Shown: positions 48,837-59,407, counted from the stretch's first letter. The stretch is 64,000 nt of DNA from Mycobacterium shigaense (GCF_002356315.1 NZ_AP018164.1:558001-622000), one strand, 5' to 3'. Program-made: numbers and translations. The notes: a model not told the origin generated them from the letters alone.

Positions 48837-49469
48837 GCGGCGCGCGCGTCGGCGGCCCAGGTAGCCGCGCCCGGCGGCGATCAGCGCCGGCAGCAGCGAC
48901 ACGAACAGGATGACCAGGATGATCTTCTCCAGGTTCTGGTGCACCAGCGGCACGTTGCCCAGGAAGTAACCGGCCACCGTCACGCCGCCGCCCCACAGCA
49001 CGCCGCCGACGATGTCGAACGCCAGGTACACCGGGTAGCGCATGTAGGACACCCCGGCGACGACCGGCGTGAACGTCCGGATGAACGGCATGAAGCGGGC
49101 CAGGATGATGGCCGCAGGTCCGTACTTCTCGAAGAAGGCGTGCGAGTCGGTGACGTAATGCTGCTTGAAGAACCGGGAGTCTTCCTTCTTGAACAGCGCG
49201 GGCCCGATCCGGCGGCCGATGAAATACCCCGTCTGGTCGCCCAGCACCGCCACCACCGCGACGGCCGGCGCCAGCACCCAGATGTTCAGCGTTCCGTGCG
49301 CGGCCAGCAAACCACCGGTGAACAGCAGCGACTCACCCGGCAGCAGGGGGAACAGCAGGCCGGTCTCGACGAAGACAATGACCAGGATGGTCGGCAACAC
49401 CGCGGAGGCGAACAGGCCCTGGGGCCCGATCCAGAACATCGGATCGATGATGTCGGGCATCAAAACCAC
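48792..49469 (-). CDS. DedA-family membrane protein (Rv0364-like)
   Basis: A 225-residue protein; the GTG at 49469 or the ATG at 49460 could be the start. The DedA/VTT motifs are present: ETGLLFPLLPGESLLFTGGLLAA, GDQTGYFIGRRIG and ILARFMPFIRTFTPVVAGVSYMRY, with Glu and Arg residues in re-entrant and membrane helices. DedA proteins recycle phospholipid or polyprenyl-phosphate carriers across the membrane and support membrane potential and drug resistance. It is divergent from fba. Confidence 0.92.
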   Translation of the reverse strand: MVLMPDIIDPMFWIGPQGLFASAVLPTILVIVFVETGLLFPLLPGESLLFTGGLLAAHGTLNIWVLAPAVAVVAVLGDQTGYFIGRRIGPALFKKEDSRFFKQHYVTDSHAFFEKYGPAAIILARFMPFIRTFTPVVAGVSYMRYPVYLAFDIVGGVLWGGGVTVAGYFLGNVPLVHQNLEKIILVILFVSLLPALIAAGRGYLGRRRARRSGDPSPAVLNEPVE

Positions 49470-49584
49470 TCAGCCGTCACGGCGGTGCTCATGTCGTCAC
49501 AACTTACCGGTCCCCGGTCGGCTGCCCACCGGCAACGCGTCCTTGCCATACTTAGGCGACCGCAGTCTCTCCAGGAGGAACGTC

Positions 49585-50619
49585 ATGCCCATCGCAACGC
49601 CCGAGGTCTACGCGGAGATGCTGGGCCGCGCCAAGGAGAACTCCTACGCCTTCCCGGCCATCAACTGCACCTCGTCGGAGACGGTCAACGCCGCCATCAA
49701 GGGCTTTGCCGACGCGGGCAGCGACGGCATCATCCAATTCTCCACCGGCGGTGCGGAATTCGCTTCCGGGCTTGGAGTCAAGGACATGGTGACTGGCGCG
49801 GTGGCACTGGCGAAGTTCACTCGGACCATCGCGGCCAAGTACCCCATCAACGTGGCCCTGCACACTGACCACTGCCCCAAGGACAAGCTGGACACCTACG
49901 TGCGCCCGCTGCTGGCCATCTCGGCCGAGCGGGTGGCGGCCGGCAAGAACCCGCTTTTCCAGTCGCACATGTGGGACGGCTCGGCGGTGCCGATCGACGA
50001 AAACCTGTCGATCGCCAAGGAGCTGCTCAAGACGGCCGCGGCGGCCAAGATCATCCTCGAGGTCGAGATCGGCGTGGTGGGCGGCGAGGAGGACGGCGTC
50101 GAGGGCGCGATCGACGACAAGCTGTACACCACCCCGGAGGATTTCGAGAAGACCATCGACGCGCTGGGCCACGGTGAGCACGGCCAGTACCTGCTGGCCG
50201 CCACGTTCGGCAACGTGCACGGTGTCTACAAGCCGGGCAACGTCAAGCTGCGTCCCGACATCCTCGACGAGGGCCAGAGGGTCGCGGTCACCAAGCTCGG
50301 GCTGCCCGAGGGGTCCAAGCCCTTCGACTTCGTGTTCCACGGCGGCTCGGGGTCGCTGAAGTCGGAGATCGAGGAGGCGCTGCGTTACGGCGTGGTGAAG
50401 ATGAACGTCGACACCGACACCCAGTACGCGTTTACCCGGCCACTGGCCGCTCACATGTTCACCAACTACGACGGCGTCCTCAAGGTCGACGGCGAGGTCG
50501 GCAACAAGAAGGTCTACGACCCACGCAGCTACCTCAAGAAGGCCGAGGCGTCGATGACCGAGCGCGTGATCGAGGCCTGCAACGACCTGCACTGCGCCGG
50601 CAAGTCCCTCGGCGCTTAG
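49585..50619 (+). CDS. fba: Fructose-bisphosphate aldolase, class II
   Basis: Fba, 344 residues, the M. tuberculosis length as I recall. It is a zinc-dependent aldolase of glycolysis and gluconeogenesis that splits fructose-1,6-bisphosphate. The zinc/active-site stretches are LHTDHCPKDKLDTYVRP, EVEIGVVGGEEDGVEG, AATFGNVHGVYKPGNVKL and FVFHGGSGS. CCAGGAGGAACGTC just before the ATG is a strong ribosome site. An essential enzyme in mycobacteria. Confidence 0.98.
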   Translation: MPIATPEVYAEMLGRAKENSYAFPAINCTSSETVNAAIKGFADAGSDGIIQFSTGGAEFASGLGVKDMVTGAVALAKFTRTIAAKYPINVALHTDHCPKDKLDTYVRPLLAISAERVAAGKNPLFQSHMWDGSAVPIDENLSIAKELLKTAAAAKIILEVEIGVVGGEEDGVEGAIDDKLYTTPEDFEKTIDALGHGEHGQYLLAATFGNVHGVYKPGNVKLRPDILDEGQRVAVTKLGLPEGSKPFDFVFHGGSGSLKSEIEEALRYGVVKMNVDTDTQYAFTRPLAAHMFTNYDGVLKVDGEVGNKKVYDPRSYLKKAEASMTERVIEACNDLHCAGKSLGA

Positions 50620-50626
50620 CTTTCTG

Positions 50627-50688
50627 CGCCGAGCGTGTACTGACTGCGAGATATCGGCCCGAATTTCGCTGTGGTTACACGTTGGGCG
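50627..50688. terminator. Diverged copy of the clpB-side palindromic element
   Basis: The arms 50627-50649 and 50666-50688 match at 17 of 23 positions when folded. Aligned to the element at 39412-39471 they share TGCGA, ATCG-CCCGA and CACGTT blocks in the same order. It sits between convergent fba and the Rv0361-like gene and probably ends transcription from one or both sides. Confidence 0.6.
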
Positions 50689-50699
50689 TTAAAGCAGGC

Positions 50700-51563
50700 T
50701 TAGCCGCTAGGGGACTGGCAGATCTTCCACTGGTCGTCGCGGAACTGTAGGTCCAGGCTGCGCGTCGAGCGGACCTGCGGGTCGTAGGCTATGAATGTGG
50801 TGATGTTCGCTTCGGCGTGCTGGCCGTTGACCACGACCTGGTCGATGCTGGCGATCACCGGGTACTGCCTGGCCGCCGAAACCCGGTGGTAGGTCTCGTC
50901 CCACGCGCGCTCGTCGTAATCGACATAGCCGTCCCGCGCGGTGCCGCACGTCATGGTGCGCAGCGCGGCCAGATCGCCCCGCTGCACCGCGACGTCGTAG
51001 GACTGGATGGTCTGGCGCACCTGGTCTTCCTGCGACACCCTGGCGTGCTTGCCGCGCGTCAACAGCACGGTGCCCAGGATGGCGATGGCCGCCAGCGCCA
51101 GCACGATCACGGTGATCGCCAGCACCCAGCCCCAGTTGAAGTTCTTGCCCAGCGACCGCAGCTTGCCGTCATCACGGCCCGGAATTGATTGCGGCACAGC
51201 AGATTTAGGGGAAATTGGGGGGGTCTGTCCCGGGGGGAACGGCGGCGGTGCGGGCGGCGGCACCGGCTGGCCCGGCGCCGCGGGCGGGCTCGCGAACACC
51301 TCCGTCGCGGGATCGGCGGCGGTCGTGATGATCGCCGTCTCCTTCGCGTCGAAGCCGGGGGCGGTGAACCTGCGTTCGGGCTGCTGGTCTTCGGACTCCG
51401 GCGCCGGCTCGTCGGCCGGACCGGGCTTGCTGATCACCACGGTCTCGGTCTCGGGGTCGGGCGGCAACAGGGGATAGTCCTCGGTTGCGTCTTCGGCCTG
51501 CTCGGTGCCCGGCTGGTCGCTAGGCGCCGCGTCACCGCGGTCGGGCTCCGATGCGTTAGGCAT
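50700..51563 (-). CDS. Single-pass membrane protein with Pro-rich cytoplasmic arm (Rv0361-like)
   Basis: A 287-residue protein. Residues 1-140 are acidic and Pro-rich (PPAPPPFPPGQTPPISP), probably disordered and cytoplasmic. One membrane helix follows (WGWVLAITVIVLALAAIAILGTVLL), then an extracytoplasmic NTF2/lumazine-binding-like domain of about 110 residues (VRQTIQSYDVAVQRGDLAALRTMTC...) ending FRDDQWKICQSPSG, with two Cys that may pair. This plan recurs in many mycobacterial membrane proteins of unknown role. It matches Rv0361 in place. Confidence 0.85.
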   Translation of the reverse strand: MPNASEPDRGDAAPSDQPGTEQAEDATEDYPLLPPDPETETVVISKPGPADEPAPESEDQQPERRFTAPGFDAKETAIITTAADPATEVFASPPAAPGQPVPPPAPPPFPPGQTPPISPKSAVPQSIPGRDDGKLRSLGKNFNWGWVLAITVIVLALAAIAILGTVLLTRGKHARVSQEDQVRQTIQSYDVAVQRGDLAALRTMTCGTARDGYVDYDERAWDETYHRVSAARQYPVIASIDQVVVNGQHAEANITTFIAYDPQVRSTRSLDLQFRDDQWKICQSPSG

Positions 51564-51598
51564 GATTGGAGCTTAGCGACCAACGGCGGAACGGCAGA

Positions 51599-52030
51599 AT
51601 GGAAGCCATGACGCCGATGGGTGACCTCCTAGGACCTGATCCGATCCTGCTGCCTGCCGACAGCGAAGCCGAAACCGAACTGCTCGCCGGCGAAAAACCG
51701 GGCATCGTGGCGGCCGCGCATCCGGCGGCCTCGGTCGCCTGGGCGGCGCTGGCCGAGGCGGCCTTGGCTTCCGGGGCCGACGACGCGGCCATCACGGCCT
51801 ACGCCTACGCGCGCACCGGCTACCACCGCGGCCTCGACCGACTGCGCCGCAACGGCTGGAAGGGCTTCGGCCCGGTGCCGTATTCGCACGAACCGAACCG
51901 GGGCTTCCTGCGGTGTGTGGCCGCGCTGGCGCACGCCGCCGACACGATCGGGGAGACCGACGAATACCGGCGCTGCCTGGATTTGCTCGACGACTGCGAT
52001 CCCGAGGCCCGCAAAGCCCTGGGGCTCTAA
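51599..52030 (+). CDS. DUF3151 protein (Rv0360c-like)
   Basis: A 143-residue actinobacterial protein of the DUF3151 family (MGDLLGPDPILLP ... AYARTGYHRGLDRLRRNGWKGFGPVPYSHEPNRGFLRCVAAL). It resembles a short TPR-like helical domain, since repeated helices carry Ala-rich faces (WAALAEAALASGADDAAITAYAYARTGYHRGLD). An ATG at 51608 is an equally reasonable start, with GGA just before it. Function unknown. The stop overlaps the convergent cation efflux gene by 4 bases. Confidence 0.88.
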   Translation: MEAMTPMGDLLGPDPILLPADSEAETELLAGEKPGIVAAAHPAASVAWAALAEAALASGADDAAITAYAYARTGYHRGLDRLRRNGWKGFGPVPYSHEPNRGFLRCVAALAHAADTIGETDEYRRCLDLLDDCDPEARKALGL

Positions 52031-52926
52031 AAAGTATCCGAGCAGTCGCCGCTGCGGTCCGGGTTCTCGATCTGCACGGTGGCGTGCTCGATCCCGCGGT
52101 GGTGCAGCACCTCGCGGGCGTCGCTGAGCACACGGGCGGAGTCGCTGGCACTGGTCAGGTGCACGGTGCACATGTCCTTGCCGGGCGATAGCGTCCACAC
52201 GTGCAGGTCGTGCACCTCGCTCACGCCGTCGACGGCGCCCAGCGCGGACCGCAGCTCCTCGACGTCGATGTGGGCCGGCGACGTCTCGGACAGGATCCTC
52301 AGCGCCGCGCGGGCCAGTGCGATGGCGCGGGGCAGCACCCAGAGGGCCACGAGTACGGCGACGACGACGTCCGCGTACGGCCAGTGCGTCGTGACGGTGA
52401 CGATTCCCGCGATCAGCACGCCCAGGCTGCCGACGGTGTCGGCGACGACCTCCATATAGGCGCCCTTGACGGCCAGGCTGCCCTCGGAGTGTGACCGCAG
52501 CAGCATCGCCACCACGAAGTTGGCGACCAGCCCGGCCAGCGCCACCACGATCATCGGTACTCCCGGCACCTCGGCGCCCTTACCGAGTCGTTCGCCCGCC
52601 TGGTAGAGGATGAACGTCGCCACCCCGACCAGCAGCACGGCGTTGGCGACCGCGGTGAAGACCTCGGCGCGGTGCCAGCCGTACGTGCGATCCGGCGACG
52701 TGCTGCCGCGCTTGGCCAGCACGATCGCGGCCAGCCCCATGAACACCGCGACGACGTCAGTCAGCATGTGCCCGGCATCGGCAAGCAGCGCAAGCGAATT
52801 GATCAGCAGCGAGGTGGTCAGTTCCACCACGAAGAACGTCGCCAAGATCCCGGCGGCCATGACCATGCGGGGAATCATCCGAGACGCATCGGCCTCGGCA
52901 GGGGTGTGACTGTGTCCGGCGCCCAT
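52027..52926 (-). CDS. Cation diffusion facilitator (CDF) metal exporter
   Basis: A 299-residue CDF transporter with six membrane helices and a C-terminal cytoplasmic domain (HIDVEELRSALGAVDGVSEVHDLHVWTL). The TM2 site is HxxxD (His53, Asp57). In TM5 the usual His is replaced, giving ExxxD (Glu159, Asp163), which may change metal preference. A His-rich start (MGAGHSHTP) is present. It exports divalent metal (Zn, Ni, Co, Cd or Mn) using the proton gradient. M. tuberculosis has a related gene (Rv2025c) elsewhere, controlled by the Ni/Co sensor KmtR; here it is inserted between Rv0360c- and Rv0359-like genes, with an operator-like palindrome at its start. Confidence 0.93.
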   Translation of the reverse strand: MGAGHSHTPAEADASRMIPRMVMAAGILATFFVVELTTSLLINSLALLADAGHMLTDVVAVFMGLAAIVLAKRGSTSPDRTYGWHRAEVFTAVANAVLLVGVATFILYQAGERLGKGAEVPGVPMIVVALAGLVANFVVAMLLRSHSEGSLAVKGAYMEVVADTVGSLGVLIAGIVTVTTHWPYADVVVAVLVALWVLPRAIALARAALRILSETSPAHIDVEELRSALGAVDGVSEVHDLHVWTLSPGKDMCTVHLTSASDSARVLSDAREVLHHRGIEHATVQIENPDRSGDCSDTF

Positions 52927-52935
52927 GATCGATCA

Positions 52936-52959
52936 ATATATGCGTGCTATCGCATATAT
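52936..52959. promoter_or_regulatory. ATATATGCG-N6-CGCATATAT palindrome, ArsR/SmtB-type operator candidate
   Basis: Perfect 9-base arms (52936-52944, 52951-52959) only 9 bases before the start codon of the CDF gene, so a bound repressor would block the promoter or ribosome site. The AT-GC mix and spacing resemble operators of ArsR-family metal sensors such as KmtR/NmtR. Confidence 0.65.
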
Positions 52960-52967
52960 CGCAAGCG

Positions 52968-53747
52968 TTAGAACCACTGGCTCCAGAAGCGGGTCAGCGA
53001 GTTACCCGCGGTTGCCAGCAACACCGGCACACCGGAGAACTCGAAGAACCAGGCCGACAGGCCGTAGAGCCACTGCCCCACCGCCGGCGCCAGAAACAGG
53101 AACAGGAGGATGAACACCGCGTACTGCTTCGCCGGAGCCACGGCCCGCTGGGTCTCCGGGCTCAGATGCGGCTCCAGGGCGTCGTAGCCGTCCAGACCGG
53201 GGATGGGCAGCAGGTTGAGTATCACGGCCATGATCTGTAGGAAGCCCAGAAACGCGACGCCCGCCCACAGCACCCAGTGGTTCGGGTCGAACAAGAACCG
53301 GGTCAGTGTCAGCAACAGCACCGCGAGCACCACGTTGGCCGCCGGGCCCGCGAGGCTGACCAGGGTGCGGCGCGTCGGCGTCATGAACCAAGTCCGCAGA
53401 TAGACCGCGGCCCCCGGCAGGCCGATCCCGCCCAGCGCGATGAACACCATCGGCAGCAGCAGCGACAGCCCGGGATGGGAGTAGTGCCGCGGATCCAGGG
53501 TCAGGTAACCGCGGACCGCGTCGTCGCGGTCGCCGAAATGCCAGGCGGTCGCCGCGTGCCCGAACTCGTGCAGGCACAGCGAGACCAGCCAGCCGGCGAT
53601 CACGAAGACGAATACGCCGGCGTAGGCCAGCGGGCGGGCGGTCGCCCCGGCCAGCCAGGCCAGCAGGGCCCCCACGGCCGTCACGCCGACGAGAGCCAAA
53701 AAGATGGGGCTGGGCCGGACCGATCCTCGGGCTCTGGGGAAGCTCAC
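52968..53747 (-). CDS. Site-2-protease-type membrane metalloprotease (M50, Rv0359-like)
   Basis: A 259-residue membrane protein, the same length as Rv0359 as I recall. The zinc motif HEFGH is at 60-64 in a membrane helix (WLVSLCLHEFGHAATAWHF), and the third ligand Asp is in NLLPIPGLDGYDAL. There are about five or six membrane helices and no PDZ domain. Such proteases cut membrane-embedded substrates; a regulated anti-sigma factor is a typical target, but none is encoded nearby. It begins 9 bases after the end of the Rv0358-like gene. Confidence 0.9.
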   Translation of the reverse strand: MSFPRARGSVRPSPIFLALVGVTAVGALLAWLAGATARPLAYAGVFVFVIAGWLVSLCLHEFGHAATAWHFGDRDDAVRGYLTLDPRHYSHPGLSLLLPMVFIALGGIGLPGAAVYLRTWFMTPTRRTLVSLAGPAANVVLAVLLLTLTRFLFDPNHWVLWAGVAFLGFLQIMAVILNLLPIPGLDGYDALEPHLSPETQRAVAPAKQYAVFILLFLFLAPAVGQWLYGLSAWFFEFSGVPVLLATAGNSLTRFWSQWF

Positions 53748-53756
53748 CGGATGAAA

Positions 53757-54419
53757 CTACCGGACCAGCAACCAGCCTTCGACGTGGCGGTAGAACGTCG
53801 ATCGGCGCGCGCTGCGGGGCGCGCGCACGCCGTCACGCACCACCACGACACCGGTGCTGCCCAGCTGCGCGGCGCGGCCGGCGACCCAGCGGCGCCAGGA
53901 TCGGTGCGGGCCGTGGACGGAGGTGCGCAGGCCTGGCACGGCCAGGGTCGGTTCGATGCGGACGCCGGCCGCATCGCCGTCGAACAACACCGTGTCGTCT
54001 ACGACCGCCTCGCCGTGCAGCGGCTGCCCCGGAGCGGGCGGCAGCCAATCGGCCCGCCCGACGATCACCGAACCGGTCTCGTCGCGGACCAGGGTCACCC
54101 GCCGGGCGGTGCCGCTGAGGGCACGCCGGGCGGCGCGGCGTCCCGCCGGCAGCCGGTACACGCGGGTGGCCGGGGTGCGGCCGGGCGGCACGTAGGCCAC
54201 CTCGACGTCGAGCCGCTCGGCGCGCAGCAGCCCGCCCAGCGTCGCGGCCAGGTCGGCGTCGCCGCCGACGACCACCAGCCGCCGGTTGGGCCCGACTATC
54301 GCGTCGAAGTCGGCGGGGCCGTCCACCCGGTGAACGGGCAGGCCGCGCAGCGGCGCGGGGGCGCGCGCGGCGCCGAACAACAACACCGCCACGCTGGACG
54401 TGTCGGCGGCGATATTCAT
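53757..54419 (-). CDS. Hypothetical protein (Rv0358-like)
   Basis: A 220-residue protein from the ATG at 54419. An N-terminal segment (AVLLFGAARAPAPLRGLPVHRVDGPADFDAIV... RLVVVGGDADLAATLGGLL) has the GGD-type turn seen in diacylglycerol-kinase-like nucleotide-binding domains, but the match is short and I do not assign activity. The C-terminal half is beta-rich and Arg-rich. It is divergent from purA across 80 bases and lies directly upstream of the M50 protease gene. Confidence 0.8.
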   Translation of the reverse strand: MNIAADTSSVAVLLFGAARAPAPLRGLPVHRVDGPADFDAIVGPNRRLVVVGGDADLAATLGGLLRAERLDVEVAYVPPGRTPATRVYRLPAGRRAARRALSGTARRVTLVRDETGSVIVGRADWLPPAPGQPLHGEAVVDDTVLFDGDAAGVRIEPTLAVPGLRTSVHGPHRSWRRWVAGRAAQLGSTGVVVVRDGVRAPRSARRSTFYRHVEGWLLVR

Positions 54420-54472
54420 GAGCTCCTCGCGACCTGCTGGGATAGGGTTGGTCCCCGGCTGGACCACAATAA

Positions 54473-56448
<1,976 letters not shown>

Positions 56449-56489
56449 TCGGCGCCCGCAGCCGTGCCCGGCGCACCTATCCTTAGCTG

Positions 56490-57734
56490 GTGACCGATGG
56501 CGTGACCGAAGGACAGCACGAGCCCCTACGACCCCGAATTGTGCTGCTCGGATCCGACGAACTCAGCCGGGAGCTGGCGATCGCCCTGCGCCATCTCGGC
56601 GCCGAGGTGATCGCCGTCGACGATCACCCGGATGCGCCCGCGCACGCGGCGGCCGACCAGTCGGTGGTGATCCCGATGACCGACGCCGGCGAGTTGTCGG
56701 CGTTGATCAAACGGCTGCAGCCCGACTTCGTGGTGACCGCCTCGGAAGCGGTCGCCCTCGACGCCCTGGATGCGTTGGTGGCCGGCTTCGACAACGACCT
56801 CACGGAGCTGGTACCCGGTGCCCGGTCCGTCCGGCTCACCGCGGACCGGGAAGGTCTGCGCCGGCTGGCCGCCGACGAGCTGGGCCTGCCCACCGCACCG
56901 TTCTGGTTCGCCGGATCGCTGGACGATCTCAAGGCGGTGGCCGCCCACGCCGGATCTCAGCTGTTGGTCGAGCCGGTCAGGGGCCCGGTCGGCCAGCGGC
57001 GTTCGGTGATCCGGGGGCCGGGCGATATCGAGGCTGCCTGGCAGCGGGCCGTGGGATCGGTGAGCGCGCCGGAGCAGCAGCGGGTGCTGGCCGAGACGGT
57101 GGTCGACGTCGAGTTTTACGTCACCCTGCTCGCAATACGCAGCGACGGCCCCAACGGTCCGGTGATCGAATTCTGCTCGCCCATCGGCCACGGCGGCGCC
57201 CAGGCCGACGCGGTTGAATCCTGGCAACCGCAGCAGCTGAGCCCGGCTGCGACCGACGCCGCCAAGTCGATCGCCGCGCGCATCGTCAAGGCGCTGGGCG
57301 GCCGCGGCGTGTTCAGCGTCGAACTGATGATCAACGGAGACGAGGTGTACTTCGCCAGCGTCAGCACCAGGCTGCCCCCGACCGCCTGGGTCACTCTGCG
57401 CAGCCAGCGGCTTTCGGTGTTCGAGCTGCAGGCGCGGGCGATTCTCGGCCTGCCGGTGGACACGCTGATGATCTCGCCGGCCGCCGCGCGGTCGATACGG
57501 CGCGCACCGGATGCGGGCCGCGCGCCGGCGGCCGCCGCGCTGAGCGCCGACGCGCTTGCCGCCGCGCTGGGTGTCCCGGAAACGGACCTTCGCGTGTTCG
57601 GGCGGGGCTCGGCGCGGCTGCTGGGTGTGGCGCTGGCGATGGGGCCGGACGTGGCTGGCGCCCGCGCCCGCGCCCGCGACGCGGCCGCCGTCCTGTCCGG
57701 CGTGTCGGCTACGGGTTCGCAGCGGCCCAGCTGA
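56490..57734 (+). CDS. purT: PurT-like ATP-grasp protein with altered active-site residues
   Basis: A 414-residue homologue of formate-dependent GAR transformylase 2 (PurT), which makes formyl-GAR in purine synthesis. Overall alignment with E. coli PurT is clear (LGAEVIAVDDHPDAPAH, LTADREGLRRLAADELGLPT, ESWQPQQLSP, RLLGVALA). However the KPVMSSSGKGQ ATP loop reads EPVRGPVGQRR (Lys to Glu161), GHRQEDGD reads GHGGAQAD, and the metal motif SEVSPRPHDTG reads ASVSTRLPPTA (Glu to Ser290). The frame is intact. It may be inactive or have a new role. Confidence 0.85.
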   Translation: MTDGVTEGQHEPLRPRIVLLGSDELSRELAIALRHLGAEVIAVDDHPDAPAHAAADQSVVIPMTDAGELSALIKRLQPDFVVTASEAVALDALDALVAGFDNDLTELVPGARSVRLTADREGLRRLAADELGLPTAPFWFAGSLDDLKAVAAHAGSQLLVEPVRGPVGQRRSVIRGPGDIEAAWQRAVGSVSAPEQQRVLAETVVDVEFYVTLLAIRSDGPNGPVIEFCSPIGHGGAQADAVESWQPQQLSPAATDAAKSIAARIVKALGGRGVFSVELMINGDEVYFASVSTRLPPTAWVTLRSQRLSVFELQARAILGLPVDTLMISPAAARSIRRAPDAGRAPAAAALSADALAAALGVPETDLRVFGRGSARLLGVALAMGPDVAGARARARDAAAVLSGVSATGSQRPS

Positions 57735-57753
57735 ATATGCGAGACTCACGCGA

Positions 57754-58170
57754 ATGAGCTACGCAGGAGACATCACGCCGCTGGAAGCCTGGAAGCTGCT
57801 GAGCGACAACCCTGACGCGGTACTGGTCGATGTGCGCACCGACGCGGAATGGCGGTTCGTCGGGGTGCCGGACTTGTCGAGCCTGGGCCGCGACGTGGTC
57901 TACATCGAGTGGAACACGTCCGACGGGCGCCGCAACGAGCACTTCCTCACCGAACTGCAGGAGCAGGTGCCGTCGGCCGAGGGCGAGCGCCCAGTGGTCT
58001 TCCTGTGTCGCTCGGGCAACCGCTCCATCGGCGCCGCCGAGGCCGCCACCGCGGCCGGTATCGTCCCGTCCTACAACGTGCTGGACGGCTTCGAGGGAAA
58101 TCTCGACGCGCACGGTCACCGTGGCGAAACCGGTTGGCGAGCAGTCGGATTGCCCTGGAAACAGGGCTGA
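57754..58170 (+). CDS. Rhodanese-domain protein (Rv0390-like)
   Basis: A 138-residue single rhodanese domain. The active-site loop is CRSGNRS, with Cys about residue 88, preceded by VLVDVRTDAEWRFVGVPDL. Rhodaneses carry sulfane sulfur as a Cys persulfide. The gene ends 7 bases before metZ on the same strand, which fits a role in sulfur supply to homocysteine synthesis. The start ATG at 57754 is 19 bases after the purT-like stop. Confidence 0.92.
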   Translation: MSYAGDITPLEAWKLLSDNPDAVLVDVRTDAEWRFVGVPDLSSLGRDVVYIEWNTSDGRRNEHFLTELQEQVPSAEGERPVVFLCRSGNRSIGAAEAATAAGIVPSYNVLDGFEGNLDAHGHRGETGWRAVGLPWKQG

Positions 58171-58177
58171 AGCGGCA

Positions 58178-59407
58178 ATGACCGACAGCGATTCGGTCCG
58201 CACCCCCAAGGCGTTGCCCGACGGCGTGGACCAGGCCACCCTCGGAGTGCGCGGCGGACTGCTGCGGTCCGGATTCGACGAGACCGCCGAGGCGATGTAT
58301 CTGACCTCCGGCTACGTCTATCCGTCGGCCGCCGTCGCGGAGCGGTCGTTCACCGGTGAGCTGGACCACTTCGTGTACTCGCGCTACGGCAACCCGACCG
58401 TCTCGATGTTCGAGGAGCGGCTGCGCCTGATCGAGGGGGCGCCGGCCGCGTTCGCCACGGCCAGCGGCATGGCCGCGGTGTTCACCTCCCTGGGCGCGCT
58501 GCTGGCCGCAGGGGATCGATTGGTGGCCGCGCGCAGCCTGTTCGGCTCGTGCTTCGTGGTCTGCAACGAGATCCTGCCGCGCTGGGGCGTCGAGACCGTC
58601 TTCGTCGACGGCGACGACCTCTCGCAGTGGGAGCAGGCGTTGTCCAAGCCGACCCAGGCGGTGTTCTTCGAGACGCCGTCGAATCCGATGCAGTCGCTGG
58701 TGGATATCTCGGCGGTGGTCGAGCTGGCTCACGCCGCGGGGGCAAAGGTGGTGCTGGACAACGTCTTTGCCACACCGTTGCTGCAGCAGGGGTTTCCGCT
58801 CGGGGTCGACGTGGTGGTGTATTCGGGCACCAAGCACATCGACGGCCAGGGCCGGGTGCTGGGCGGGGCGATCCTCGGCGACAAGGAATACATCGACGGG
58901 CCCGTGCAGAAGCTGATGCGGCACACCGGCCCGGCGATGAGCGCTTTCAACGCCTGGGTATTACTCAAAGGGCTTGAAACACTTGCGATTCGCGTTCAGT
59001 ACAGCAATTCGTCGGCATACCGGATCGCGGAGTTCCTCGAGGCTCATCCGGCGGTGAGTTGGGTGCGCTACCCGTATCTCGCGTCGCACCCGCAGCACGA
59101 CCTGGCCAAGCGCCAGATGTCCGGCGGCGGGACGGTGCTCACCTTCGAGCTCAAGACCCCTGCGGGTCGCGAAAGCACGGCCAAGGATCGGGCCTTCGAG
59201 GTGCTGGACAAGTTGCGGCTGATCGACATATCGAACAACCTCGGCGACGCCAAATCGCTCGTCACACATCCCGCTACGACGACGCACCGGGCGATGGGCC
59301 CGGAGGGTCGGGCCGCGATCGGGCTGGGTGACGGGGTGGTGCGGATCTCGGTCGGCCTGGAAGGCACCGACGATCTGATCGCCGACATCGACCAGGCCCT
59401 CAGCTAA
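58178..59407 (+). CDS. metZ: O-succinylhomoserine sulfhydrylase
   Basis: MetZ, 409 residues, a PLP enzyme of the Cys/Met metabolism family. It makes homocysteine from O-succinylhomoserine and sulfide, giving direct sulfhydrylation for methionine synthesis. The PLP lysine is Lys219 in VVYSGTKHIDGQGRVLGG; other signatures are YSRYGNPTVSMFEERL, ATASGMAAV, FFETPSNPMQSLVDI and THPATTTH. The ATG at 58178 is used; longer frames overlap the rhodanese. The stop overlaps ndhA (convergent) by 4 bases. Confidence 0.95.
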   Translation: MTDSDSVRTPKALPDGVDQATLGVRGGLLRSGFDETAEAMYLTSGYVYPSAAVAERSFTGELDHFVYSRYGNPTVSMFEERLRLIEGAPAAFATASGMAAVFTSLGALLAAGDRLVAARSLFGSCFVVCNEILPRWGVETVFVDGDDLSQWEQALSKPTQAVFFETPSNPMQSLVDISAVVELAHAAGAKVVLDNVFATPLLQQGFPLGVDVVVYSGTKHIDGQGRVLGGAILGDKEYIDGPVQKLMRHTGPAMSAFNAWVLLKGLETLAIRVQYSNSSAYRIAEFLEAHPAVSWVRYPYLASHPQHDLAKRQMSGGGTVLTFELKTPAGRESTAKDRAFEVLDKLRLIDISNNLGDAKSLVTHPATTTHRAMGPEGRAAIGLGDGVVRISVGLEGTDDLIADIDQALS

